DNA from: Orientallactaga sibirica
Lineage: Eukaryota > Chordata > Mammalia > Rodentia > Dipodidae
Reading direction: 5' to 3'
Assembly: GCA_036365145.1 (NCBI GenBank)
Contig: JAEOAD010000005.1
Coordinates: 310,001 to 374,000, forward strand
Length of the DNA: 64,000 nucleotides
The position numbers and the translations under genes are program-made. A model generated the notes under the pieces. That model was not told where the DNA came from and ran no database searches. It saw only the letters and a list, made by a program, of their open reading frames with translations. Below are positions 23,130-34,117 of the stretch, piece after piece (within the stretch, counting starts at the first letter, position 1; each line of letters begins with the position of its first letter).

Positions 23130-23350
23130 CCTCCTCCCTCCCTCTTTCTTTTTGCAGTATTAGGGCTTTTTGCACACAGATCAGCACTCTACCATTGAGC
23201 TATTTCCCATCCCTTTTTAATACTTCTGAGGTGGGGGCCTTGCTAAGTAGCTTAGGCTGGCCTCTGTACCCAAAGCAGAACTTGCATTTGCAATACTCCT
23301 GCCTCAGCCTCCCAAGTAGTTGGAATTATAGGCCTGCACCACCAAGTCCA
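23130..23350 (-). mobile_element. B4-like or ID plus B1 remnants
   Basis: An ID complement (CTCTACCATTGAGCTATTTC) is followed by an old Alu/B1-like block (CCTGCCTCAGCCTCCCAAGT). The order is reversed from a normal B4, so these may be two separate insertions. Confidence 0.5.
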
Positions 23351-23641
23351 ACACAAGATTGTTTCTGTAAATGTAATGGTGGTAATAATGACCACTATGA
23401 ACACCAACAACAATGTATGCACAGCCTTTGTGTAGGAACCTGAAATGTATTACGCTGTTCTTTATCTATGACATGATGCAAACTTTAAACAAATAATGCT
23501 GTAAAAAATGAATATGCACATTCCCCTCACCACCACCACCAAAACAAAACAAAACAAACAAACAAACAAACAAACAAAAAGATCCAAGCACAGAGTTAAA
23601 AACAAATGACAAAAGAAGTCAGATTTGGTCATATGTACCTT

Positions 23642-23702
23642 ACCTAGCACTTTGTAAGTGGAGGCAGGAGGATCAGGAGTTTAAGGCCAACCTGAGACCC
23701 TG

Positions 23703-23733
<31 letters not shown>
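23642..23733 (+). mobile_element. B1 SINE, 5'-truncated, A27 tail
   Basis: AAGTGGAGGCAGGAGGATCA then ACCTGAGACCCTGTCTT and a pure A run 23,707-23,733. Confidence 0.7.
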
Positions 23734-23735
<2 letters not shown>

Positions 23736-23812
23736 CAAAAGAGTTGTAGGCACCTCACCAAAAATGCTATATATGGACAACAAATAAACATGAAAGCACA
23801 AAATCTACAAAT

Positions 23813-23945
23813 CAGCTAGGTGTAGTGACTCACTCTTGTAATCCTACAACTTAAGAGGTTCAGACAGGAATGTATGAGTTTAACTGGGGCTACACAGTGA
23901 GTTCCAGAACAGGCTGGACTAACAGCGTGAAACTGTCTCACACAC
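23813..23945 (+). mobile_element. B1 SINE, old
   Basis: CAGCTAGGTGTAGTGACTCA to GTGAAACTGTCTCA. Confidence 0.75.
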
Positions 23946-24244
23946 TACAGCCACAGTGAAGTGACTCTACATGAACTAGAGTGGCTAATATAAAGGAAAG
24001 TGACAACATCAAGTTCTGTCCAAGGATCTCAACCTTTCAATTTTGTTTGTTAGAATTCAGAAGTATACAGTCACTCTGGAAAATCATTACTAGATAATTT
24101 AATTTAAATATACATTTACCCTACGACCCAGCAATTTCATTTCTAGGTAGTTATTCAAGACAAAAATAACATATCTACACAATGATTCACAGGCAAATGT
24201 TCACAGAAGCTTTTACTTATTTCACCCCCAAACAAAAACAATCC

Positions 24245-24806
24245 TCCCTCTAAAACATAGATGGTCATCCCTTCTATCTAGTACTAACTTCTCTCTCCGT
24301 TGGAGAATTTGCTTATCTTTTTTCAGGTGGACAATGAACCTGAAGGGAGGATCAGCTAACCATACCTCACCAGGGCCCCAGCTGAAACCATAGAACAATG
24401 CAGGGGAAGGGCAAGAACACAGCGTTCATGGCGATCACGACACCAGAAAAAGGCTGAAGGAGATAAACACAGAGAACATCCAACTCCAACTAAGTCAGAT
24501 ATCCAGAGACACAGAGGCTCCCAAAACCTCATCACTGAAGCAGAACTAAAATGACCCCAATGTGGCTCAGGGAAACTCACGGACGAGGGGGTGGAAAGAT
24601 TGTTAGAGTCACAAGTTGGGGCTTTATGCACAGAGACTGGGGCCCACCCCCCAGAACTCTTGACTAACCTCACAATGCATGACCCGCATTCCCCATTGAT
24701 GAGGGTCCCTTTGAAAGAGGGAGGACAGGGAGGAGGACAATGGAACCAATACTATGAATGTAAAATCAGAATAATATAAATAAAAAATTAAAATTAAAAA
24801 AAAAAA
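24245..24806 (+). mobile_element. L1 3' end, family A, inserted in an older L1
   Basis: Nearly identical to the 5.2-kb copy over its whole length, so both are young. It has a 3' A run at 24,795-24,806 and splits an ancient L1M: the flanks ACAATCCTC are duplicated on both sides. Confidence 0.8.
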
Positions 24807-24811
24807 CAATC

Positions 24812-25075
24812 CTCATGGCCACTCTAGAGAATGAATAAACAAACTGGTATATCGACAAAATAGAAACAATAAAAAAATGAGTACCCACATAAAGCCAGAT
24901 GCACAAAGTGGCACATGCATCTGGAAACCCCCAAACAAAAATGACCCTCCTGGCCACTAACTAGAGAATGAATAAACAAATTGGTATATCTACAAAGTAG
25001 GAACAATAAAAAACATTTGTACTCACATAAAACCAGATGCACAAAATGGTACATGCATCTGGAGTTTGCAGTGGC
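24812..25075 (+). repeat. 132-bp tandem duplication of L1M plus SINE sequence
   Basis: Unit 1 (24,812-24,943) and unit 2 (24,944-25,075) share GAGAATGAATAAACAAA, GGTATATC, AGAAACAATAAAAAA/AGGAACAATAAAAAA and the SINE stretch CCAGATGCACAAA. About 90% alike by eye. Confidence 0.7.
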
Positions 25076-25135
25076 AGGAGGCCCTGACACACCCATACTC
25101 ACTCCCCACCCCCAGATAAATAAATAAAAATATTA
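25020..25135 (+). mobile_element. tRNA-derived SINE, 3' part
   Basis: GTACTCACATAAAACCAGAT to CCCAGATAAATAAATAAA; the head is missing because the duplication in the L1M joined here. Confidence 0.7.
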
Positions 25136-25589
25136 AAACAAGAAAAAAGCATGAATGAACCTCAAAAGGCTACTCTATGCAAATATAAGAGAAGCCAGAC
25201 ACAAAGAACAATGTATAAGATTCCAACTATCCAAATACATAGACTTTCAGAAATGACAAAATTATAGCATACTGATGTAGTCAGGGGCCAAGAAGTATGG
25301 AAAAGGAGCTGATTGCAAAGGGATCTGAGGAAACATTACGGTGAGGGAAATGTGTTATCATGGTTATGGTGGTGGTTACATGATGAAACCTTTGTCAAAC
25401 ACTATTATATATACACTCTGTCTCAATAAAACTGAACAAGTAATAGGAAGAAAAACCTATATAAAATAATACCATTTCACACTATCAGTTAAAACCTTAA
25501 AGCACAAAATAATAAGAGCTGCCAAGGATTTGGAGAATTGGATGGTCTGCTCTTGTATAATACTAGTATGATTAAAAGCTGGTAAACCA

Positions 25590-25743
25590 GCCAGGCGTGA
25601 TGGCACACACCTTTAATCTCAGCACTCGGGAGGCAGAAGTAGGAGGATTGCTGTGAGTTCAAGGCCACCCTGAGACTACATAGTGAATTCCAGGTCAGCC
25701 TGGGCTAGAGTGAGACCCTACCTCAAAAAAAAAAAAAAAAAAA
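25590..25743 (+). mobile_element. B1 SINE
   Basis: GCCAGGCGTGATGGCACACA with an A19 tail; AAGCTGGTAA and AAGCTGCTAA are the duplicated target. Confidence 0.92.
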
Positions 25744-25874
25744 GCTGCTAAGCCGCTTTGGAGATCTAAAGTGTATACAATTTATGATGGGCAATTTTAC
25801 TTCTGCTTATGCAGAGAAATGCTTATTTTTATGCCTCAGGAAACACATTAAAGAATATTTGTAGCAGTACTACT

Positions 25875-26066
25875 TTTTAAAAAGGTGTTGATGTATTTAC
25901 ATGGGTGTGTACTATATAAACGCACCAGGGTCTCTCTGCTGCAAATTCGAAATGCATATGCCACTCTTTTGGATTGGGCTTTACATAGGTGTTGGGGAAC
26001 TGAACCTGGGCAATAGGGTTTTTGCAAGCAGGTGCCATTAACCACTGAGCCATCTCCTCAACCCCT
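25875..26066 (-). mobile_element. tRNA-derived SINE, type I, old
   Basis: AACGCACCAGGGTCTCTCTG to CCATCTCCTCAACCCC; GTAGCA is repeated either side. Confidence 0.8.
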
Positions 26067-26071
26067 GTAGC

Positions 26072-26420
26072 AAGGAGGCTCATAGGGCTCTGGAAGCTCA
26101 GAAAGTAATAAAACTTATAGGAACCTCTGCAAGGTCATATAAACAAGAAAGAATTGCTAAGGAAGAGAAGACTCCAGTGGAGCTGCCTATAAGCTGGGTA
26201 AGATGCTCCAGGGATGCAGCTTTCTTGGGTTGTCACCTAAAGTTTGGTGAGGCTTTTCAGAGATATAGCGGTCCAAGAGTTATGAATGCTTCTGTAAGTC
26301 CTTTAAGGAACTCCAATAAACTCATTGTTCACCAAGCTGGACTTGTGTGGAATTATTTCTTTGGTCTGTAATGAGTGCCCTATTTGGGTTAACAAATGTT
26401 CCATGTCCTCCCAGGAAAAG
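26072..26420 (+). mobile_element. LTR-like dispersed repeat
   Basis: Carries CCAATAAACTCATTGTTCAC (a polyadenylation signal) followed by CAAGCTGGACTTGTGTGGAA and TTTCTTTGGTCTG, wording typical of rodent LTR-type repeats. Ends were not resolved, and the family is not assigned. Confidence 0.4.
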
Positions 26421-26453
26421 CCACACAACATTTTCTAATATAAAACTAACAGG

Positions 26454-26545
26454 GCTGGTGGTATAGCTCAGTGATAGGGCACTTACCTAGCAATGCATGA
26501 CATCCTGGTTGGAATCGTCAGCACCCCAACAAGAAATAAAATTCT
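26454..26545 (+). mobile_element. ID SINE (tRNA-Ala/BC1 type)
   Basis: GGGCTGGTGGTATAGCTCAG keeps the pol III A box (TAGCTCAGTG), and the B-box region GGTTGGAATCG is slightly worn. Followed by a short A-rich tail. Confidence 0.75.
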
Positions 26546-26559
26546 TATCACATTTCAGG

Positions 26560-26875
26560 TAAATATCAACCCACCAGCAAACATTGTGTGTGTCAGAGGA
26601 CAACCTTGGGGAGTTAGTCCTTTCCTTTCTCCTTGTTTGAGATAGGGGTTTTCTTGTTTGCCACTTGGCAGAAGACTAGTTGGGACCTTTGGGACTCTCT
26701 GGACTCTCCCTCTCATTGCCATAGGTGAGCTGTTTGTGTTGTTTACAATAACGTCAATAAACAGATGTGTGTGCCATTGTCTGGCTGCCTGTGGGTGTTT
26801 TTTAGGTATCCACACACCAGACAGCAGGTTTGTGAAGCAAGTGTCTTCAACCACTGGGCCACCAGCTCCCCACGA
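26560..26875 (-). mobile_element. B3-like rodent SINE remnant
   Basis: GTGTCAGAGGACAACCTTGG, then CTTCAACCACTGGGCCACCA at the head end. Middle not recognised. Confidence 0.4.
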
Positions 26876-26883
26876 ATGAACAT

Positions 26884-27141
26884 TTTTTATTTATTTTATT
26901 TTATTGTTATTTATTTATTTAACAGAGAAAGAGGGAGGGAGGGAGGGAGAAAGGGGGAGAGAGAGAGAGAGAGAAAGAGAGGGAGGGAGAATGGGCACGC
27001 CAGGGCCTCCAGCCACTGCAACCTAACTCCAGATGCATGTGCCCCCTTGTGCATCTGGCTAATGTGGGTCCTGGGGAATCGAACCTGGGTCCTTTAGCTT
27101 TGCAAGCAAATGCCTTAAATGCTAAGCCATCCCTCCAGCCC
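26884..27141 (-). mobile_element. tRNA-derived SINE, type I, long GA tract
   Basis: (TTTA)/(GAGGGA)n then GAATGGGCACGCCAGGGCCT to CCATCCCTCCAGCCC. Confidence 0.92.
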
Positions 27142-27149
27142 GAACTTAA

Positions 27150-27346
27150 AGAATTTTATTTGTATTTATTTATTACAGTTAGAGAGAGTGAGAGAGAAAG
27201 AGCCAGGGCTTCTAGCCACTGCAAACGAACTCCAGATGCATGCACCACCATATGCATCTGGTTTACGTGGGACCTGGAGACTTGAACTTGGGTCCTTAGG
27301 CTTCACAGGCATGCACCTTAACCACTAAGCCATCTCTCCAGCCCCA
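27150..27346 (-). mobile_element. tRNA-derived SINE, type I
   Basis: AGCCAGGGCTTCTAGCCACT to ATCTCTCCAGCCCC; adjacent to the 26,884 copy in the same orientation. Confidence 0.9.
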
Positions 27347-27379
27347 CCAATGAACATTTTTGAGTAACTATGATATATA

Positions 27380-27855
27380 CTTTTTTGAGGTAGGGTCTCA
27401 TTCTAGCCCATGCTGACCTGGAACTCACTATGTACTTTCATTTCAGGGTGGCCTCGAACTCACACTGATTGTGGCAGTTTGAATAGATGGCCCCCAATAG
27501 ATGGCCTCCTGGCTGGAGGCAGTGTCACTGGGCAGATCTGAAGGTGTGGTGGTGGGTTTGAGATTTCAATCTAAAGACATGCAAAGTGTGCCTAGCTGGA
27601 GTTCCTGAGGTGTGCTGTGTTACTTTTCGCTTGTGGCTTCCTCTCTCTCTGCCTGATCCTGTAAGAGCAAGCCAGCTTCTTCTGCCATTATGGAACTTCC
27701 CCTGGATCTGTAAGCTTCAATGAATCCCTTCCTCCATAACTGTGCCTGGTCTGGAAGTTCAGTTCAGCGAACCTGAAGCTGTCTGCTATGGTGATCCCCC
27801 TACCTCTACCTTCCAAGTGCTAGGATTAAACGTTTGTGCCACCATGCCTGGCCTT
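27380..27855 (-). mobile_element. B1 SINE split by a dispersed repeat
   Basis: Parts 27,380-27,467 (GAGGTAGGGTCTCATTCTAG) and 27,785-27,855 (CTTCCAAGTGCTAGGATTAA). Confidence 0.85.
27468..27780 (+). mobile_element. Dispersed repeat inserted in a B1, family unassigned
   Basis: It splits an antisense B1 (27,380-27,467 and 27,789-27,855). Its 3' part (CTTCTTCTGCCATTATGGAA, CCCTGGATCTGTAAGCTTCA) is the complement of 41,080-41,165, and related sequence is at 47,890-48,000, so it is a mobile family with at least three members here. Confidence 0.6.
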
Positions 27856-27965
27856 GCTAACTTTTTGTTTCTGAAAAAAGTATGCATTTTTTCAACCAAT
27901 GTAGAAAGGCAGAAAAACAATTAAGAGCCCAAGTATTCTAAGCCAACGGGAATGTAACAGACTCA

Positions 27966-28124
27966 AGATTTTTTTTTTTTTTTTTTTGAGGTAGGGTCTC
28001 ACTCTAGCCCAAGCTACCTAGAAATCACTATGTAGTTTCTGTCTGGTGCCAAACTTACTGCCATCCCTCTACATCTACCTCCTGGTGCTGGGATTAAAGG
28101 CATGTGCCACTACACCCAGCTCAA
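27966..28124 (-). mobile_element. B1 SINE
   Basis: T18 run, GAGGTAGGGTCTCACTCTAG to CACTACACCCAGCTC; flanked by CTCAAGATT / CTCAAGGATT. Confidence 0.9.
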
Positions 28125-28135
28125 GGATTAATGGC

Positions 28136-28252
28136 ATGCTGGGCATAGCTGCTCACACTTGAAATCACAGCACTCAGAAGTTTAAAGCCAGCCTAGCTAT
28201 AGAAAGGGTTCCAAGTCAGCCTGGGATAGAATGAGATCAAAAAACTGAAAAA
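28136..28252 (+). mobile_element. B1 SINE, old
   Basis: CATGCTGGGCATAGCTGCTC to GAATGAGATCAAAAAA. Confidence 0.75.
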
Positions 28253-28279
28253 AAAAATAGTATTAAATCCAAAAAAATT

Positions 28280-28425
28280 TCACACCTGTAATTCCAGCTC
28301 TTGAGACACAGAGGCGGGGTGGGGGGGGTAGATAAGAGTTCAAAGCTATCCTTGGCTACGTACTAAGTTTGAGCGCAGCCCGGGGTACACGGGACCCTGT
28401 ATCAACCTTCCCACTGAAATAAATT
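28280..28425 (+). mobile_element. B1-like SINE, old
   Basis: CACACCTGTAATTCCAGCTC, G9 run, then CGTACTAAGTTTGAGCGCAG. Confidence 0.6.
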
Positions 28426-28590
28426 AAAAGAAGAAATTTCAGAAAGAACAAAGACAGTGGGGAATTAGGGAAGCTAGTATTTATGTAAAGCATAAATAGC
28501 AACTCAAGATTTTGAAACTAACAGTATAATGTTTTACTCTCCAATGTTAACCGTGAAATACAGAAAATGTAGAAAATAAAAAAACCAATG

Positions 28591-28758
28591 GGGCCGGGCG
28601 TGGTGGCGCATGCCTTTAATGCCAGCACTCGGGAGGCAGAGGTAGGAGGATCGCTGAGAGTTCAAGGCCACCCTGAGACTACATAATTAACTCCAGGTCA
28701 GCCTGGACCAGAGTGAGACCCTACCTTGCAAAAAAAAAAAAAAACAAAACAAAACCAA
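28591..28758 (+). mobile_element. B1 SINE
   Basis: GGGCCGGGCGTGGTGGCGCA; young by consensus match; AAAACCAATGG duplicated at both ends. Confidence 0.93.
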
Positions 28759-28767
28759 TGGAAGTTT

Positions 28768-28935
28768 TTAGTTGGGCTTGGTGGCATATCTTTAATCCCA
28801 GCACTTGGGAGGTTGAGGTAGGAGGAAGACAAGAGTTCAAGGTCATCTGGGGCTAAAAGTGAGTTTCCAAGTCAGCCTGGGCTACAGTGAGACCCTACCT
28901 TGAAACAACAACAATAACTACAACAACAACAACAA
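28768..28935 (+). mobile_element. B1 SINE with CAA tail
   Basis: AGTTGGGCTTGGTGGCATAT to ACCTTGAAACAACAACAATA; tail of ACAACA units. Confidence 0.88.
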
Positions 28936-28970
28936 AAGGACGAAGTTGCCTAAAAAGAAAACTGAGTGCA

Positions 28971-29160
28971 GGGGCTGGAGAGATTGCTCAATAGTTAAAG
29001 GTGCGTGCTTGCCAAGCCTGATGGTCTGGGTTTGATTCCCCAGTACCCAAGTAAAGCCAGATGCACAGAATGGCACATGTGTCTGGAGCTGGTTTGCCAG
29101 AGGCCCTGGCACACCCATTCTTTCTCTTTTTCTCATCTCTTTCACTGTCAAATAAATAAT
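28971..29160 (+). mobile_element. tRNA-derived SINE, type I
   Basis: GGGGCTGGAGAGATTGCTCA to CTGTCAAATAAATAATT; a type II SINE in reverse abuts its tail. Confidence 0.9.
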
Positions 29161-29410
29161 TTTCTTTTTTTGGAGAGAGACACAGAGAGAGAGAGAGAGA
29201 AAGGGAGAGGAAGACAGATAGAGATGGGTGCACCAGCAGCGCCTCGGCTGCTGTGAATGAAATCCAGATGTGTGCGCCCCCTTGTGGTCAAGTGCGGCAT
29301 TGTGTCCTGTGTCACTTTGCATCTGGCTAAACGTGGGACCTGGAGATTGGAACCGGCGTTCTTAGGCTTAGGAGGCAGGCGCCTAAACTGTTAAGCCATC
29401 TCTCCAGCCC
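29161..29410 (-). mobile_element. tRNA-derived SINE, type II
   Basis: TGTGAATGAAATCCAGATGT, TGGTCAAGTGCGGCATTGTG, GGAACCGGCGTTCTTAGGCT and head ATCTCTCCAGCCC. AATAATTTTCTTT / AATATTTTCTTT flank it. Confidence 0.92.
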
Positions 29411-29440
29411 TATAAATATTTTCTTTAAATGAGTATAATC

Positions 29441-29657
29441 AGGGCTGGAGAGATGGCTTAGTGGTTAAGGTGCATGACTGTGAAGCCTAAGGACTGAGGT
29501 TCAATGCTCCAGGGTCCCATGTAAGCCAGATGCACATGGTAGCACATGCATCTGTAGTTTGTTTGCAGTGGCTAGACCCCTGGCATGCCCATTTCTCTCT
29601 CTCTCCCTCTCTCTGTCTCTAATAAGTAAATAAAAATGAAAATAAAATCTTTTTAAA
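29441..29657 (+). mobile_element. tRNA-derived SINE, type I
   Basis: GGGCTGGAGAGATGGCTTAG to AAGTAAATAAAAATG; target AATGAGTATAATC at both ends. Confidence 0.92.
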
Positions 29658-29670
29658 AAATGAGTATAAT

Positions 29671-29893
29671 CGGGCTAGAGAGATGGCTTAGAGGTTAAGG
29701 CGTCTTCAGCTAAGCCTAAGAACGCCTGTTTGACTCTCCAGGTCCCACATTCAGCCAGATGCAGGTGACACAAGGGCACAAGGGATACAAGTGTCTGGAG
29801 TTCGTTCACAGTGGCTTAGAGACTGCTGGTGTACCCATTCTCTCTCTCTGTCTCTCTCTCCAAAAAAGCAAACAAACAAACAAAAAAACAAAA
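29671..29893 (+). mobile_element. tRNA-derived SINE, type II
   Basis: CGGGCTAGAGAGATGGCTTA with type II body CACATTCAGCCAGATGCAGG; inserted into the same target as the previous SINE (GAGTATAATC / GAGCATAATC). Confidence 0.92.
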
Positions 29894-29979
29894 CGAGCAT
29901 AATCTCTGTTTTGAAGCTCAAATGATGACAAAGTGGTCTTTAAGTTGAAATGCAGTTATTCAAGTATATATGTGCATGG

Positions 29980-30345
29980 AAATATAATGAAATCCATTAA
30001 GTTTCATAGAGAGGGGAGGGGCTTACAAGGTTCCATTGCTTTCTGAGGGTCTATGAGCAATTACTGTTTGCTGGGGAAGGGAGAGCCATTTTCTTCAGTG
30101 GTATAGCCACTGGTAAGTTGCTATAAGTAATCCTAATTAAACACAATGAGTCACCAAAACCAAACAAAAATAGACATCAAAGTAGGTTGACTAGCTGGGA
30201 AGAAGAAGTGGATCAGTAACAGGAAGGGGAATAAAGGTAATGGGGGGTGAATTTAATCAAATTTCATTATATACATGTATGAAAATGTCATAATGAAACT
30301 TATTATGTATAATCAACATATGCTAATAAAAACTTGAGACATTAT
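29980..30345 (+). mobile_element. L1 3' end, Lx-like family C
   Basis: Shows GCCACTGGTAAGTTGCTATA, CACCAAAACCAAACAAAAAT, a short G-rich patch and CATTATATACATGTATGAAA before AATAAAAACTTGAG. This is the layout of rodent L1 3' UTRs of the Lx type. Truncated at the 5' side. Confidence 0.55.
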
Positions 30346-30521
30346 TTTGTACAGTATATTCTAAATTCCAAAACATCTATTTTGTTTTGCTGGTAAACAT
30401 TAAATATGACATATAATATGTAATATATATATATATTTTTTTTCATATCTGGATGTCTACAATATAGACACTTGGATGTGGTATTGCCAGTCATGATAAA
30501 AACAATTAAAAAGTTTATTAG

Positions 30522-30740
30522 AGAGCTGAAGAGATGGCTCAGCAGTTAAGGTGCTTGTCTGCAAAGCCTGACAGCCTGGGTTGAATTCATCAGTACCCAT
30601 GTAAAACCACATGCACAAAGTGGCACATGTGCCTAGAGTTCATTTGTAGTGGCAAGAGGCCTGGATTGCCCATTCTCTCTCTATCCCTCTCTCTCTTTTC
30701 TTGCAAATAAATAACTAAATAAAAATATTAAAAAGAAAGT
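30522..30740 (+). mobile_element. tRNA-derived SINE, type I
   Basis: AGAGCTGAAGAGATGGCTCA to TTGCAAATAAATAACTAAAT; AAAAAGTTTA(T/C)TAGAG on both sides. Confidence 0.92.
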
Positions 30741-30747
30741 TTACTAG

Positions 30748-30890
30748 AGTTCACACCCATAATCCCAGCACTCAGGACCTGAGGCAGGAGGGTTTTCTGT
30801 GAGTCTGAGGTCAATCTGGGCTACATATTAAGTGCCAGTCCAGCCTTGACTCCAGTGTCACCTTGTCTAAAAAATAAAAATAAAAATTAA
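30748..30890 (+). mobile_element. B1 SINE, old
   Basis: GTTCACACCCATAATCCCAG to GTGTCACCTTGTCTAAAAAA. Confidence 0.75.
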
Positions 30891-30982
30891 TAGAAGACAT
30901 CAAACTGCTATTCAGTATGGTAATAAGAACTCTCATTTGTTCTAGCCAACACTTGATACAACCAATTTAAAAATGTATGACA

Positions 30983-31165
30983 GCTGCTAGGGAGATGGCT
31001 CAGTGGTTAAAAGGTGCTTGCTTGCAAAGCCTGCTGGAAATAGGTTCAAAAAGCCACCCATGTAAATTACATGTCAAAGGTGGAACAAATGTCTGGTGTT
31101 CCTGTGCAGTGGCAAGAAGCCCTGGCATGCCTACATACAACATATGCAAATAAACAAATTAAGAA
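30983..31165 (+). mobile_element. tRNA-derived SINE, type I, old
   Basis: GCTGCTAGGGAGATGGCTCA to ATATGCAAATAAACAAA; the B box is damaged (GTTCAAAAAGC). Confidence 0.82.
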
Positions 31166-31234
31166 AATGAATGATAAACATGTATGCCAAATAAATGAAG
31201 TTTTAATTTGCATTTTTATTACTACTGAAGTTGA

Positions 31235-31545
31235 ACACAAGTTTTTGTTTTTTTGGTGTGTATGCGTAGGTTCGTGTGTGTAAGTGTGGGCCCACAGGTG
31301 ACACATATCACCCATATGGAGACAGAAACAATTTTGTGTGTCAGCCCTCACTGTCCACTTGTTTGAAGCAGTGTCTCTGATTGTTGCTGCATCTGCCATG
31401 CTAGCTGGCCTGTGAGCTTCCAAAGGATTTATTGGTCTCTGCCTCCTGTCTCACCATATGCATGATGGGATTTCAGGACCTGCACTGCTGTATCTAGCTT
31501 TCTGTACATTCTGGGATCTGAACTCAGGGTGTTATTGATTTTTAA
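31235..31545 (-). mobile_element. B3/B4-like rodent SINE remnant
   Basis: A GT-rich start, GTGACACATATCACCCATAT, TGGGATTTCAGGACCTGCAC and TGGGATCTGAACTCAGG give the layout of an old B3/B4 composite. Confidence 0.45.
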
Positions 31546-31559
31546 GAGTTCCTCATCTT

Positions 31560-32130
<571 letters not shown>

Positions 32131-32324
32131 CTAATATTTAGCACCACTAGGTGCCAGACATTGGTTCTGATCAGTGCATTTTAAACATTTGCCACTTTAA
32201 ACTTTTTACACGAGACATTTTGACACAACTTCTACTATACAGGCATATAAAATTGATACACAAATCAAACATTTGCTGATATTAGATAATTTCTCTTAAC
32301 ATAAATCATTAATATATGCATAAA

Positions 32325-32457
32325 ATTTTTTGTAGTAGGGTCTCACTCTAGCCCAGGCTGACCTAGTACTCACTCTGCAGTTCCTCAAACTCACAGCGAT
32401 CCTACTACCTCTTTCTCCCAAGTGCTGGTATTAAAGTCATGTGCCACCAGGCCTAAT
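32325..32457 (-). mobile_element. B1 SINE
   Basis: TTTTTTGTAGTAGGGTCTCA to CCACCAGGCCTAATC. Confidence 0.85.

Positions 32458-32460
<3 letters not shown>

Positions 32461-32506
<46 letters not shown>
32461..32506 (+). repeat. (GT)n microsatellite, 23 units
   Basis: Uninterrupted GT run directly after the antisense B1, in DCTN4 intron 2. Confidence 0.97.
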
Positions 32507-32507
<1 letters not shown>

Positions 32508-32531
32508 ATTGTACCACTTATTAATGGTGAA

Positions 32532-32712
32532 ACTTGGGTTAGAGGGATGGCTTAGTGGTTAAGGCGCTTGCCTAGGAAACCTAAGGACCCAGGTTCAATT
32601 CTCCATTACCCATGTAAAGCCAGATATACAAGTGGCACATGTATCTGGAGTTCGTCTGCCCTGACATGCTCATTCTCTCTTTCTCTAATAAATAAATTAA
32701 ATTAAATAAATC
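32532..32712 (+). mobile_element. tRNA-derived SINE, type I
   Basis: TTGGGTTAGAGGGATGGCTT to CTCTAATAAATAAATTAA. Confidence 0.88.
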
Positions 32713-32937
32713 TTGGCTGAATATTTAATTTTTTAGAAGATAGAGGATCTTCAATGTTAATCAACATTTTGATTTTATACTTACCAATGCCTTGCATAAA
32801 TATGTAGTACAAAATGAAAGAAGTATGTATGGGCTATTTGAGAAATTGTTGGAAACTCTGTCCTAATCCCATATCAAAACTCATGCAACAATTTTTTTAT
32901 GAAACTCAAGTCAGCAACTCAAAACAGCAATTTTTCT

Positions 32938-33169
32938 TTTTTATAAAAAGTATTTTTATTGGTTATTCATTTGCAAAGGGTGGGAGAGAATGAATGAATG
33001 AATGAATGAATGAATGTGAGTGTGCCAGTACCTCCTGTCACTGAAAATGAACTCCAGACACATGTGCCATTCTGTGTATCTGGCTTAATGTGGGCACTGG
33101 GAAATCGAACCCAGGCTGTTAGGTTTTACAAGCAAGTGCCTTTAACCACTGAACCATCTATTCAGCCCC
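32938..33169 (-). mobile_element. tRNA-derived SINE, type I with (GAAT)n
   Basis: GAATGAATGAATGAATG run then GTGTGCCAGTACCTCCTGTC to CATCTATTCAGCCCCC; CAATTTTTCTTTT duplicated at both ends. Confidence 0.9.
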
Positions 33170-33175
33170 CAATTT

Positions 33176-33386
33176 TTCTTTTTTGAGGCAGAATCTCATG
33201 TAGGCCAGGCTGACCTCAAACTTGCTATGTAGTCAAGGATGTCCTTGATCCTCCTGTCTCTATTTCCTAAGTATGGATTACAGGCATGCACCACCAAACC
33301 CAGTTGTATGTAGTGTTGAAAAGGGAACCTAGGGCTTTGCTCCCACTAGGCAATCACTCTACTAACTGAGCCACTTCCCAGCCCCC
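33176..33386 (-). mobile_element. B4 SINE
   Basis: TTTTGAGGCAGAATCTCATG then GGATTACAGGCATGCACCAC and the ID complement CTAACTGAGCCACTTCCCAG. Confidence 0.65.
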
Positions 33387-33389
33387 AAA

Positions 33390-33950
33390 CAGTAATTTTT
33401 AAAATTAAGCACTTTAACACAATTCAACACAAAGTTTACCAATTTGATGGTTGGAAAATATTAAGTCTTTGCTTTCTGTAACTAAGCCATTATGTTTTTA
33501 TAAGAGCAGAAAATCTTGTCTGTACAGTAAAGACACTGCAATTCATAACATATAACAGTCTGAATTTTGAGCTGAGGTGTTTTAATCAGCATTCAATGGT
33601 ACTGCATGGCATAACAGCATGTGTACAGTGCAAAGTGGGCATGCTGTATGCTCAGAATCAACGCTGCAGTGAAGTTGCGCAATGCGACTCAAGTTAGTGC
33701 TGCCAGAAACACTTCAGATTCATTATGTGTTGATTTTTAATTATTTTTTGGTTCAGAAACATTTTTCTGTTATCAATTTTTTCAACCTCTCACATTCAGT
33801 TACATGATCCTATACACTATTAAAACCCAGTTTAAGAAGTTGTGGTCATGATGTTAGGAATACAAGAGAGAATATATATAAGGAAAGTGACTCTCAAGAA
33901 AAAATATCTGAGTGTGTCTAGTCAAGTTTAATATTTCAAAGTATCATATA
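33390..33950 (+). other. Intron 2 segment, nothing recognised
   Basis: About 560 bp of unique AT-rich sequence. Confidence 0.5.
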
Positions 33951-33952
33951 TT

Positions 33953-34104
33953 CTTTTTTTTTTTCTTTGAGGTAGGTTCTCACTCTAGCCCAGATTGACC
34001 TAAAACTCACTCTATAGTCTCAGGCTGGCCTATAGTTCATGGCAAAATCCTACCTCTTTAATTCCAATTGCTGAGATTAATGGCATGAACCACCACACCC
34101 AGCA
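33953..34104 (-). mobile_element. B1 SINE
   Basis: TTTTTTTTTTCTTTGAGGTA to CACCACACCCAGC; CATATTAC follows. Confidence 0.85.
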
Positions 34105-34117
34105 TATTACATATTAT

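Larger units (their letters stand above)
24040..25440 (+). mobile_element. Ancient L1M 3' end, interrupted
   Basis: Segments match the 3' end of old mammalian L1: CGACCCAGCAATTTCATTTC, GAATGAATAAACAAACTGGT, ATGAACCTCAAAAGGCTACT, and a terminus CTCAATAAAACTGAACAAG. It is broken by the family A L1 (24,245-24,806), by SINE sequence (25,020-25,135) and by a 132-bp tandem duplication. Confidence 0.72.

Noticed and set aside
26454..26545. Possible tRNA gene
   Set aside because: A and B boxes are present, but the sequence continues as an ID SINE with an A-rich tail and lacks a tRNA fold.
32461..32506. Possible CRISPR or other ordered array among simple repeats
   Set aside because: All short periodic tracts here are ordinary microsatellites; there are no spacer-repeat arrays.
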